From positions 65,016 to 129,015 of the forward strand of contig PBJR01000011.1 of assembly GCA_002721175.1 (NCBI GenBank): a stretch of DNA of 64,000 bases, written 5' to 3'. Source of the DNA: Flavobacteriaceae bacterium. Its GTDB lineage: Bacteria > Bacteroidota > Bacteroidia > Flavobacteriales > Flavobacteriaceae. Positions 56,059 through 64,000 of this stretch are shown one piece after another. A program made the position numbers and the translations under genes. How positions within the stretch are numbered: the stretch's first letter is position 1; each line of letters starts with the position of its first letter. The notes beneath the pieces were generated by a model. That model did not search any database and was not told where the DNA came from. It saw only the letters and a program-made list of their open reading frames with translations.

Positions 56059-59000
56059 TTGAATTTAAACTTTAAACGCTGGAATCTGATCTTGGGATGG
56101 ATAGCTTTTTCCATCGCGTTGATTGTATACACAATGACAGTTGAACCAACGGTTGGCTGGTGGGATACTGGTGAATATATTTTAACATCATCAAAACTAG
56201 AGGTTGGCCATCCGCCAGGAGCTCCTCTTTTTCAAATGCTTGGAGCCTTTTTTTCGATTTTTGCTTCAGAGCCAGCAAAAATAGGCTACGTGTTAAATAT
56301 GATGAGCGCTACATCAAGTGCATTCTCCATACTTTTCATGTTCTGGTCAATTGTTTTAATCCTAAAGAAAATTATTGCTCAAAAATCGAAACTAAATGAC
56401 AACTCTAAGATAGCTGTTTTAAGTTCAGCATTTGTTGGAAGTTTAGCTTTTGCTTTTACGGATTCTTTTTGGTTTAATGCAGTTGAAACCGAAGTTTATG
56501 CAATGGCAACCCTCATCATGTCGCTTATGTTTTATTTAGGCCTTAGATGGCAAAATGAAATGCATACTCCCAAAGGAAATCGATGGCTAATTTTAATTTC
56601 TTTTATAGTAGGTCTTTCATTTGGAGTACATTTTATGGGGCTTTTAACAATTCCTGCAATTGGACTTCTTTATTTTTTTGAAAACTATAAAACAATTACT
56701 ATTAAAAATTTTATTGCTGCAAACATTATAGTGACAGGTGTTTTATTATTTGTTTTCAAACTTCTAGCGCCAAATATTTTACGCTACTTCAGTATCCTTG
56801 AAATTTTCTTTGTAAACACAATAGGTCTGCCATTCAATTCGGGGTCAGTCATTGCTTTAATATTATTAGTATACTTAATTTATTGGGGTTTAAAATACAC
56901 AAAAGAAAAAGGTTATGTAAATTTAAATACTGGCTTGATGTGTCTAACATTTGTTATCATTGGGTTTACGTCCTGGCTCATGCTCCCCATTCGTGCTAAT
57001 GAAAATGTACCAGTAAATGAGAACAACCCTTCAAGTGCGAGAGAGTTATTGGCTTACTACAACCTTGAACAATATCCTGAGACTAAACTGTTTTATGGTC
57101 CCCAATTTACAGACTACCTTTCTGATGAAGATGATGAAGAACCATATATTGATGATAAACCAAAATATGAGAAAGATTTAAAATTAGGGAAGTATGTGAT
57201 TGTTAATGATTACAAAGACGCTAAACAAAATTACAATAAAGATCACGCATCATTTCTTCCTCGAATGTGGAGCCCTGAACACACTGAAAATTATTTAGAC
57301 TATACTGGTTTTTTAAATTACAAAATTAGAAATTTCAAATATTTTTTTGATAATTACAATGATCCTCAAAAACTATATGAATCCGTTAAAAAATCCATCT
57401 CCGAAGCTGAGAAAAAAATTGAAACACGGGAAGATTACATTGATTTTCTTAAAGAATTTGGTCAATTAGGTTATATAGATATTGAAAAACCTTCGCTGTT
57501 TGATAACATTTATTACATGTTTGACTATCAATTAGGTTATATGTACTGGCGATATTTTATGTGGAACTTTTCGGGTCGCCAAGATGACATACAGGGGAAA
57601 AAGAATAATCATGGAAATTGGATCACTGGAATAAATCCTTTAGATAGTTATTTGCTTGACATGACTCAAGAAAATCTCCCAAGTGGTGTAAAAAACAATA
57701 AAGCAAGAAACACTTACTTCTTGCTACCCCTTTTATTAGGTCTAATAGGAGTCTTTTTTGTTTTCAAAATAAATAAAAAAATGTTCTGGACAATGCTAGT
57801 ATTTTTTCTCTTTACTGGAATTGCAATTCAGGTCTATACCAATGTAAGACCTTATGAGCCTAGAGAGCGTGATTATTCTGTTGTTGGATCCTTTTACGTC
57901 TTTGCAATGTGGATTGGTATAGGGGTTTATGCTATTTATTATTGGTTAAAAAAATATTTGCAATCAAAGTTTCTGGCACCTGCTATTGGCCTATTGTGTC
58001 TAATTATAGTACCTGGAATTCTAATATCCCAAAATTGGGATGATCATGACCGCTCCGGTCGAAGAACAGCACATGCTGCCGCTATTAATTACTTAGAATC
58101 TTGTGACCCTAATGCAATTATATTTACCATTGGTGATAATGACACCTTTCCCCTTTGGTATGCACAAGAAGTTGAAGGAATTCGTACAGATGTACGAGTT
58201 GTTTGTACGAGTCTTTTTAATGTTGATTGGTATATAGACCAAATGAAAAGGAAAGCCTATGAAAGCGACCCTATCCCGTCTAAACTAACTCATGAAAAAT
58301 ACAAATGGGGAACTCGAGACCAAGTTATTATACCCAAAGACAATATCGTGGAACAGCACATGCAAAAAGTTAATGACTCCTTGCTGAATAATGGAACAGA
58401 TATAAAGAATTTTATAGATTTTATAGCAAGTGATCAAGAGGTCACAAAATATGGTTTCATAAGAGACAGAATAGGTTATCCAATAAACCGTGAGAGAAGA
58501 AATAAAGAAATGCAAATAGACTTTGCCCCAACAAATAAAATAAAAATACCTGTTAATAAGGAAGTCGTTCTCAAAAATGGCATTGTGCCCAAAAAGGATG
58601 CTAATAAAATTGTTGATTTTATTGAGATTGAAATCGAGGAAGGAGCTATAATGAAAAACAGATTAATGATGCTGGATATCATAGCTGAAAATAATTGGGA
58701 GAGACCAATTTATTTCAGTGGCGGATCCTATGCAGCAGCAGATTACATTTGGATGGAAGATTATCTGCAACTTGACGGATATGCTTATAAATTAGTTCCA
58801 ATAAAAAATGATTCCGAAAGTAAATACTCCTTGGGACGCATTGACTCAGAAAAAATGTACAAGCTTGTCAAAAATTGGGAATGGGGCAACAGTGGTAACC
58901 CCAATATGTATCATGACATTGAAACTAGAAGAAATTGTTTCACATATAGACTCTATATGCTGAGTTTAATTGATAAATTATTGGAAGAAGGAGAATTAAA

Positions 59001-59373
59001 AAAAGCAGAAGAAATTGCTGATTTGGCGATGGAAAAAATGCCAATTGAAATTTTTGGAGTTGACTCCATTGACGAATATATGATTTTTTACTACAAACTT
59101 AAAGCAAATGATAAAGCTCGAAATTTGTACCGAAAGATGATATCTAGATTTCAAGAAAATTTAATTTATTATAGTAAACTTTCTGCATCGAATCGATACA
59201 ATTACAGGAATGAATACAAGCATGACATTGAGAGATACGTGTTTATGACAGAAATGATAACTCTTTATGAGGACGAGTCATACGTCAAAACTGAAAATGA
59301 AAAGCTAGTAGGCTTTTACAACCTATTTACAAAAAATGATCCGTTAAATATTGATGAAAAATCGGAAGAATAA
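56059..59373 (+). CDS. DUF2723-family multi-membrane protein (glycosyltransferase-like)
   Basis: A 1104-residue protein. The N-terminal half (about 1-330) holds around nine membrane helices and the DUF2723 signature EPTVGWWDTGEYILTSSKLEVGHPPGAPLF, resembling protein O-mannosyltransferases, where acidic residues in the first loop bind the lipid-linked sugar. More helices lie near 550-670, then YEPRERDYSVVGSFYVFAMW, and a large soluble C-terminal part (680-1104) with FTIGDNDTFPLWYAQEVEG. It probably transfers a sugar to a protein or glycan at the membrane, but this is inferred. The start is TTG at 56059; no ATG is available, and the sequence after it fits the family. Confidence 0.87.
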   Translation: MNLNFKRWNLILGWIAFSIALIVYTMTVEPTVGWWDTGEYILTSSKLEVGHPPGAPLFQMLGAFFSIFASEPAKIGYVLNMMSATSSAFSILFMFWSIVLILKKIIAQKSKLNDNSKIAVLSSAFVGSLAFAFTDSFWFNAVETEVYAMATLIMSLMFYLGLRWQNEMHTPKGNRWLILISFIVGLSFGVHFMGLLTIPAIGLLYFFENYKTITIKNFIAANIIVTGVLLFVFKLLAPNILRYFSILEIFFVNTIGLPFNSGSVIALILLVYLIYWGLKYTKEKGYVNLNTGLMCLTFVIIGFTSWLMLPIRANENVPVNENNPSSARELLAYYNLEQYPETKLFYGPQFTDYLSDEDDEEPYIDDKPKYEKDLKLGKYVIVNDYKDAKQNYNKDHASFLPRMWSPEHTENYLDYTGFLNYKIRNFKYFFDNYNDPQKLYESVKKSISEAEKKIETREDYIDFLKEFGQLGYIDIEKPSLFDNIYYMFDYQLGYMYWRYFMWNFSGRQDDIQGKKNNHGNWITGINPLDSYLLDMTQENLPSGVKNNKARNTYFLLPLLLGLIGVFFVFKINKKMFWTMLVFFLFTGIAIQVYTNVRPYEPRERDYSVVGSFYVFAMWIGIGVYAIYYWLKKYLQSKFLAPAIGLLCLIIVPGILISQNWDDHDRSGRRTAHAAAINYLESCDPNAIIFTIGDNDTFPLWYAQEVEGIRTDVRVVCTSLFNVDWYIDQMKRKAYESDPIPSKLTHEKYKWGTRDQVIIPKDNIVEQHMQKVNDSLLNNGTDIKNFIDFIASDQEVTKYGFIRDRIGYPINRERRNKEMQIDFAPTNKIKIPVNKEVVLKNGIVPKKDANKIVDFIEIEIEEGAIMKNRLMMLDIIAENNWERPIYFSGGSYAAADYIWMEDYLQLDGYAYKLVPIKNDSESKYSLGRIDSEKMYKLVKNWEWGNSGNPNMYHDIETRRNCFTYRLYMLSLIDKLLEEGELKKAEEIADLAMEKMPIEIFGVDSIDEYMIFYYKLKANDKARNLYRKMISRFQENLIYYSKLSASNRYNYRNEYKHDIERYVFMTEMITLYEDESYVKTENEKLVGFYNLFTKNDPLNIDEKSEE

Positions 59374-59376
59374 ATT

Positions 59377-59673
59377 CTACATATATTCTTCAAGTAAACT
59401 AATAATAGTAGTTGCGTCTGATTCTCCACTTTGACGCCATTTCATGTCTCCAAACTTATAGATGATTAATGTTGGTAAGGATTTAATTCGTAGCGCCTGT
59501 GAAAGGTCTTTGTTCTTGTTTACATCAATTTTAATAACTTTAGCTTTATTGCCTAAAGCAGAGGCAACATCGCTAAGAACTTCATGCATAGTTGCAGAAG
59601 AATCGTCCTGTTCTGAAAAAAAATCGAACAAAACTGGAACATCTACATCAATTAAGTCACCAAATTTTGACAT
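59377..59673 (-). CDS. Thioredoxin-fold protein lacking the CxxC motif
   Basis: A 98-residue single-domain thioredoxin fold. The strand VPVLFDFFS leads into what should be WCGPC, but here reads EQDDSSA, and the whole protein has no cysteine. The cis-proline motif is kept (IKSLPTLIIYKFGDMKWRQSGE), as are the buried strand KVIKIDVNKNKDL and C-terminal helix. It cannot do dithiol chemistry and is more likely a binding or chaperone-type protein. I recall similar cysteine-free thioredoxins in other Flavobacteriia. It ends 3 bases from the convergent DUF2723 gene. Confidence 0.88.
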   Translation of the reverse strand: MSKFGDLIDVDVPVLFDFFSEQDDSSATMHEVLSDVASALGNKAKVIKIDVNKNKDLSQALRIKSLPTLIIYKFGDMKWRQSGESDATTIISLLEEYM

Positions 59674-59775
59674 CCATTTAAGTTCTAATCTGTTTGAAAA
59701 CTAATACCTCTAAGCTGTTCAATACAATATTAAAAAAAGATATTTAAATCCTCTATTTTTTTTTAATTAATAATT

Positions 59776-61014
59776 TTAAGTTGTTTGTTCTCTTTTTCTT
59801 AGCGTGATGACCGATATTTCAGGCCAAATCCCAACTCTGCCAGGAAATGCTAAATATCCAAACCCTCGATTTACATTTAAAATTTGTCCAGATTCTTCAT
59901 AAAGACCTGCCCAATATTTATAGCGCCATTTAATAGGACTCCATTTAATAAATCCCGGTATTTCAATCCCAAACTGCATCCCGTGAGTGTGACCGCTGAG
60001 TGTTAATTGATAATGAAACTTATCATCAATTACTTCATGATTCCAATGTGATGGATCATGACTTAATAAAATTTTAAAATCATTAGCGTCAATCTTGGAT
60101 GTTGCCTTTTTAAGATTCCCCTTTTGCTTAAATCCCTTACCCCAGTTTTCAACCCCAATGATTGCTAAACGTGAATTCTTCCTAGATATAAACTTAGCCT
60201 CATCAAGAAGTAACTGGAAACCCATTTCCTTTTGAACATCTATCATGTCCTGAAAGTTTTTTTCCTTGTCTTTTTCTGATGGCCATGCAGTATAATCACC
60301 ATAGTCATGGTTACCCAATATTGAAAAAACCCCATCCTTTGCATATAATTTAGAAAACGTAGACTTCCATGGAATCAACTCTGAAGTTCTACTATTTACC
60401 AAATCCCCTGTAAACATAATTGAATCTGACCCTTGCTTATTTATTAAATCAATAGCATATTCAACTTTGTTTTTATTATCTAAACTGCCACAGTGAATGT
60501 CACTGATTTGTGTAATTTTGTATCCTTCAAAATCATCTGGTAAGTCATCAAAAAAAAGATTGTAATTTAAAACTTTAAAATTATATTTCCCTTTTGTTAT
60601 ACCGTGCAAAATAGAAAAAAAAGGCACTGAAGCTAGAGCGAGTGCTAGCTGACTTACAAATTTTCTCCTTGAACTAAAAAAATTAACATTTTTACCTTCT
60701 GTTTTCAAAGACTTGAGAAAGTTAAATAAACCTTCAAATGAGCGAAAAATGTCCTCGGTCAACATTATCCCAACTAAAATAAATTTTGGCACAAATAAAA
60801 GCACAAAAAGCGCAAAGGAAGAATAAAATCCTGGACTCAGCCCTGATAAACGATCAAAAGTTAACGTCTGATAAACAAAATTACCTAGAACCCCTACAGA
60901 GCATAAAACATAACTCAAAGTAACCCAATGATTTCTAGTAATAGCCCTCAGACTTTGAAATGCATAGAAATCAAATGCTAAAAAAATTATCAAGAAAAAA
61001 AGTAATCTTGTCAT
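59776..61014 (-). CDS. Membrane-anchored calcineurin-like metallophosphoesterase
   Basis: A 412-residue protein with an N-terminal membrane part of about four helices (residues 3-18, 28-46, 63-85, 120-140) and a C-terminal metallophosphoesterase domain. All metal-binding motifs are present: ISDIHCGSLDN, FTGDLVNS, ILGNHDYGDY, LLSHDPSHW and LSGHTHGMQFG. It belongs with YkuE/YaeI-type enzymes that cleave phosphoesters or UDP-sugar lipids in the envelope; the substrate is not known. It stands alone, with a -7-like TATTTTTG box at 61029-61036 (minus). Confidence 0.9.
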   Translation of the reverse strand: MTRLLFFLIIFLAFDFYAFQSLRAITRNHWVTLSYVLCSVGVLGNFVYQTLTFDRLSGLSPGFYSSFALFVLLFVPKFILVGIMLTEDIFRSFEGLFNFLKSLKTEGKNVNFFSSRRKFVSQLALALASVPFFSILHGITKGKYNFKVLNYNLFFDDLPDDFEGYKITQISDIHCGSLDNKNKVEYAIDLINKQGSDSIMFTGDLVNSRTSELIPWKSTFSKLYAKDGVFSILGNHDYGDYTAWPSEKDKEKNFQDMIDVQKEMGFQLLLDEAKFISRKNSRLAIIGVENWGKGFKQKGNLKKATSKIDANDFKILLSHDPSHWNHEVIDDKFHYQLTLSGHTHGMQFGIEIPGFIKWSPIKWRYKYWAGLYEESGQILNVNRGFGYLAFPGRVGIWPEISVITLRKREQTT

Positions 61015-61183
61015 TTATAAATTTTGATCAAAAATAATCAAAACTTTAAGACCATTCGCATAATAAAAATTTTTAACGAAGCTTTTAGAATTCTTTAATT
61101 TTAGTATCTTACAAACTCAATTTAATGTGTTAATTAAATACAAAAAACTCTTTCAACGCATAAAAATTTTAGGTTTATAATTT

Positions 61184-62854
61184 ATGACCCAAAAAAATAA
61201 TTCGTCAGCCTTAGCTACTTTAGTAACAGTGTTTTTTTTCTGGGGCTTTATTGCTGCCTCAAATGGAGTTTTTATTCCGTTTTGCAAAACTTATTTTAAT
61301 ATAGACCAATTTCAATCACAATTAGTTGATTTTGCTTTTTATGGAGCCTATTACCTTGGAGCATTATTGTTGTTTATTTGCTCCAGCGCGATAAAAAAAG
61401 ATGTTTTAAATAATTGGGGATACAAAAAAGGAATAGTGTATGGCTTACTAGTCTCTGCCTTGGGGGCTTTAATTATGTTTCCATTTATTGACAATGCACA
61501 GCAAGGAGATACTGCTGTTTTTTATCTTGTGTTAATTGCTCTTTTCGTAGTGGGATTAGGGTTTTCACTACAACAGACTGCAGCTAACCCATTTGTTATT
61601 TCATTAGGAAATCCAAGAAATGGAGCCCAGCGCCTAAATTTAGCTGGAGGTGTAAATTCTTTTGGAACTACCATTGGGCCAATTGTTATTGCGATGATTA
61701 TTTTTGGATCAACCCCACTCTCAGGTGATATGCTTAATGAAATGATTAAAAACAATGAAATTAAACTAACTACAATTCAATATCTATACATTGGAGTAGG
61801 AATTTTATTTTTAGCCGCTGCCGGACTCTTCCATTTTTCAAAAAATCTTTTAAACCCAAAAACTAAGGAAAGTTTTGAGCCTGCAAATAAAGCAAAGACC
61901 AGTTTAATTATTTTAACTCTGATAATAGCAATTTGTTTTTCAATAATATTTTACACTTATACAATTCAAGTCGATAAAACTAAATTAATTGAAAATTTTC
62001 GTCTGCTATTTCTTTCAATCAGCTTAGCCTCAGTCATTGTCTGTGTTTTTTATGCTAACAAAAAAGCCTCAAAAAATTCAAAAGGATGGGGGGCTATGAA
62101 ATACCCTCAATTGGTGCTTGGAATGTTAGCTATTTTTACTTATGTTGGGGTTGAGGTAACTATTCAAAGTAATTTAGGTGAGTTGCTAAAACCATTAAAT
62201 AACTCGCTTGACAACTTAAATGCGCTAGGCACCAAAGGAATGAATGATGCTGAAATAGCGCCATTGATTTCTCTTTACTGGGGCGGACTGATGATTGGCC
62301 GTTGGGTAGGGGCAATAACAGTCTTCAATCCAAGCAAAGGACTTCGGAAATGGCTTCTCATTTTAGTTCCCTACATTGCTTTTGGAGTTATCTTGTTAGT
62401 TAACTTCGGGAAATACTCAGTGTTCGAAATCATTCTCTTTGCTTTTTGTATAGCTATCCAAATTTGCGGATTTTTCCTAGCAAAAGATAGTCCGACTAAA
62501 ACTTTGAAAATATTTAGTTTGTTAGGTATTGTAGGAATGGGTATTGGTGTGTTTGCTTCAGGTGAATTTGCTCTTTATGCATTATTATCAGGTGGGTTGT
62601 TTTGCTCTATAATGTGGCCATGCATATTTACTCTAAGCATAACAGGTCTGGGTAAATATACCTCTCAGGGATCAACGTTTCTAATTATGATGATTTTAGG
62701 TGGTGCTATAATACCCCCACTCCAAGGTAAATTAGCTGATATATTTAGTATACAGTCATCATATTGGGTGGCCATAATTTGCTTCATTTACCTACTTATT
62801 TATGCATACAGAACTAATACAGCCTTAAGTAAACAGGGAATTAACACAAAATAA
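61184..62854 (+). CDS. Sugar MFS transporter (FucP family)
   Basis: A 556-residue transporter with the FucP-type N-terminus [24 protein letters not shown] and [12 protein letters not shown], then [19 protein letters not shown] and [17 protein letters not shown]. Around 14 hydrophobic segments are seen, more than the classical 12, due to extra helices near 240-290. It should import a hexose or fucose by proton symport. It starts at ATG 61184, and polA follows after 18 bases. Confidence 0.9.
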   Translation: MTQKNNSSALATLVTVFFFWGFIAASNGVFIPFCKTYFNIDQFQSQLVDFAFYGAYYLGALLLFICSSAIKKDVLNNWGYKKGIVYGLLVSALGALIMFPFIDNAQQGDTAVFYLVLIALFVVGLGFSLQQTAANPFVISLGNPRNGAQRLNLAGGVNSFGTTIGPIVIAMIIFGSTPLSGDMLNEMIKNNEIKLTTIQYLYIGVGILFLAAAGLFHFSKNLLNPKTKESFEPANKAKTSLIILTLIIAICFSIIFYTYTIQVDKTKLIENFRLLFLSISLASVIVCVFYANKKASKNSKGWGAMKYPQLVLGMLAIFTYVGVEVTIQSNLGELLKPLNNSLDNLNALGTKGMNDAEIAPLISLYWGGLMIGRWVGAITVFNPSKGLRKWLLILVPYIAFGVILLVNFGKYSVFEIILFAFCIAIQICGFFLAKDSPTKTLKIFSLLGIVGMGIGVFASGEFALYALLSGGLFCSIMWPCIFTLSITGLGKYTSQGSTFLIMMILGGAIIPPLQGKLADIFSIQSSYWVAIICFIYLLIYAYRTNTALSKQGINTK

Positions 62855-62872
62855 TAAAGGAAGTAGTTTAAA

Positions 62873-64000
62873 ATGGAAAAAGAAAAACGATTATTCCTAC
62901 TTGACGCATATGCATTAATCTTTCGAGGATACTATGCATTTATCAAAAATCCAAGAATTAATTCTCAAGGATTAGATACCTCTGCAATTCTTGGCTTCAC
63001 AAATTCGCTACTAGATGTTATAAAACGAGAGCGACCAGATTATCTTGCGGTTTGCTTTGATAAAGGAGGAAGTGATGATAGAATTAAGATTTTTCCTGAA
63101 TATAAGGCTAACAGAGATGAAACTCCGGAAGGCATCAAAGTTGCTGTTCCTTACATCTTTAAAATTCTGGAAGCTATGCATATACCAGTAATTATTAAGG
63201 AAGGATATGAAGCAGATGATATAATAGGGACAATTGCAAAAAAAGCTGAAAAAGAAGGGTATCAAACCTACATGGTCACACCTGACAAGGATTTCGCACA
63301 GCTGGTTAGTGAAAATATTTTTATGTACCGCCCAATGTTCGGAGGGGGTTATGAAACTTGGGGTGTTGAAGAAGTAAAATCTAAATTTGAAGTAAACCAT
63401 CCGAAACAAGTCATTGACTTCCTAGGAATGAAAGGAGATGCGGTAGATAATATACCTGGTATTCCTGGAGTTGGAGACAAAACCGCAAAAAAATTTATTA
63501 ATCAATACGGTAGCATTGAGGGATTAATTAACAACATTCATGAGCTAAAGGGAAAGATGAAAGAAAAAGTAGAGGCAAACTCTGAGATGGGGCTTCTCTC
63601 AAAAAGGCTTGCTACCATTATACTTGACGCACCAGTAGATTTTGAACCAGAAAATTTTAAAGTAAAGAGTCCAAATCAAAAAAAAGTTACTGATATCTTC
63701 AGTGAGCTTGAGTTTAGAAGGATGGCAGAGAATTTCACGAAAACATTTTCACCATTATCGGAAAAAGAATCTAAATCTGGAAAAATTAATATTGATCAGA
63801 ATAATAATAAAAATCCCTTAGTTGCTGGCAGTGGTCAATTTTCACTTTTTGATGAAGTATCAGAAAGTTCAGAAAAAAAATCTGTTATAAATAGATCCAA
63901 TATCAATTCAACATCACACTTCTACCAATATATTGAATCAGATTTGGCTTTTAATCTATTCTTACAGGAATTATTGAAAAAAAAATCTGTGAGTTTTAAA
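62873..64000 (+). CDS. polA: DNA polymerase I, N-terminal part (continues past window)
   Basis: I translated 376 codons from ATG 62873 to the window edge without a stop; a GGAAG ribosome-binding-like motif lies 8 bases upstream of the ATG. The sequence is the 5'-3' exonuclease domain of Pol I: FLLDAYALIFRGYYAF, VCFDKGGSDDRIKIFPEYKANRDETP, EGYEADDIIGTIAKKAE, TPDKDFAQLV and FLGMKGDAVDNIPGIPGVGDKTAKKF, followed by a linker (ending FSLFDEVSESSEKKS) and the start of the 3'-5' exonuclease-like domain. The polymerase domain lies outside the window. Confidence 0.97.
   Translation, partial: MEKEKRLFLLDAYALIFRGYYAFIKNPRINSQGLDTSAILGFTNSLLDVIKRERPDYLAVCFDKGGSDDRIKIFPEYKANRDETPEGIKVAVPYIFKILEAMHIPVIIKEGYEADDIIGTIAKKAEKEGYQTYMVTPDKDFAQLVSENIFMYRPMFGGGYETWGVEEVKSKFEVNHPKQVIDFLGMKGDAVDNIPGIPGVGDKTAKKFINQYGSIEGLINNIHELKGKMKEKVEANSEMGLLSKRLATIILDAPVDFEPENFKVKSPNQKKVTDIFSELEFRRMAENFTKTFSPLSEKESKSGKINIDQNNNKNPLVAGSGQFSLFDEVSESSEKKSVINRSNINSTSHFYQYIESDLAFNLFLQELLKKKSVSFK

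Noticed and set aside
56072-56278. Minus-strand open frames opposite the DUF2723 gene start
   Set aside because: They overlap a well-supported family signature on the plus strand and resemble nothing.
63011-63409. 132-codon open frame on the minus strand
   Set aside because: It lies opposite the polA exonuclease domain, which has clear motifs; the antisense frame has no recognisable features.
1-64000. CRISPR array, insertion sequence, prophage, rRNA, or transferred island
   Set aside because: I found no regularly spaced repeats, transposase or phage genes, attachment-site duplications or rRNA-like stretches; gene content is core throughout.

Overview
The window is a stretch of core chromosome from a member of the Bacteroidota, most likely a marine flavobacterium with a streamlined, AT-rich genome. 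The evidence is the gene content: the giant type IX secretion translocon SprA, a PorT-like protein, TonB-dependent receptors with carboxypeptidase-regulatory N-termini, Alternative Complex III fused in one operon to cytochrome oxidase, a Flavobacteriia-type DksA relative, and promoters matching the Bacteroidota pattern (TTG, about 20 nt, TAnnTTTG) rather than sigma70 boxes. Almost every gene lies on the minus strand. I see no IS element, prophage, CRISPR array or rRNA, and no gap above 300 bases without a gene. The longest gap is 50620-50941, about 280 to 320 bases depending on the actA start, and it holds two strong inverted repeats.

Layout. 1-6030: a TonB-dependent receptor cut by the window edge, a divergent secreted nuclease/phosphatase-fold protein, a small membrane protein and a second TonB-dependent receptor. 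6148-14887: pgi, an M23 peptidase, tryptophan 2,3-dioxygenase, a DUF3108 protein, a patatin/BamA-like phospholipase and uvrC, mostly tightly packed. 14972-19662: rimK, then a dksA-like gene and ileS. 19764-23217: PorT-like gene, two exbD, a small membrane protein, exbB and tRNA-Ser. 23271-25565: asparaginase, TatD hydrolase and a retropepsin-like protein. 25569-37339: a likely single operon maeB-ruvA-sprA-gcvH-vanZ-tonB behind a good promoter. 37342-39292: ruvB-queG. 39357-50619: actABCDEF-ctaC-ctaD, a complete quinol-to-oxygen respiratory chain segment. 50942-55909: a SPOR protein, then rimP-nusA-infB headed by tRNA-Gln. 56059-64000: a DUF2723 membrane glycosyltransferase-like protein, a cysteine-free thioredoxin-fold protein, a metallophosphoesterase, a FucP-type sugar transporter and the start of polA.

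How it works together. Alternative Complex III and the oxidase generate proton motive force. ExbB/ExbD/TonB can pass it to the outer-membrane receptors, while SprA and the PorT-like protein belong to the type IX secretion route. Translation and repair genes (ileS, rimP-nusA-infB, rimK, uvrC, ruvAB, polA) fill the rest.

No wholly new multi-gene system is evident. The observations I consider most worth checking are: UvrC with intact catalytic residues but none of the four iron-sulfur cysteines, plus an A11 slippery tract at the same place; a GC-rich terminator-like hairpin between a clear promoter and rimP-nusA-infB, echoing the E. coli metY-nusA leader; two long perfect inverted repeats upstream of the SPOR gene; -7 boxes abutting the start codons of uvrC and ruvB, suggesting leaderless mRNAs; and at least seven genes, including sprA, with no ATG start available.
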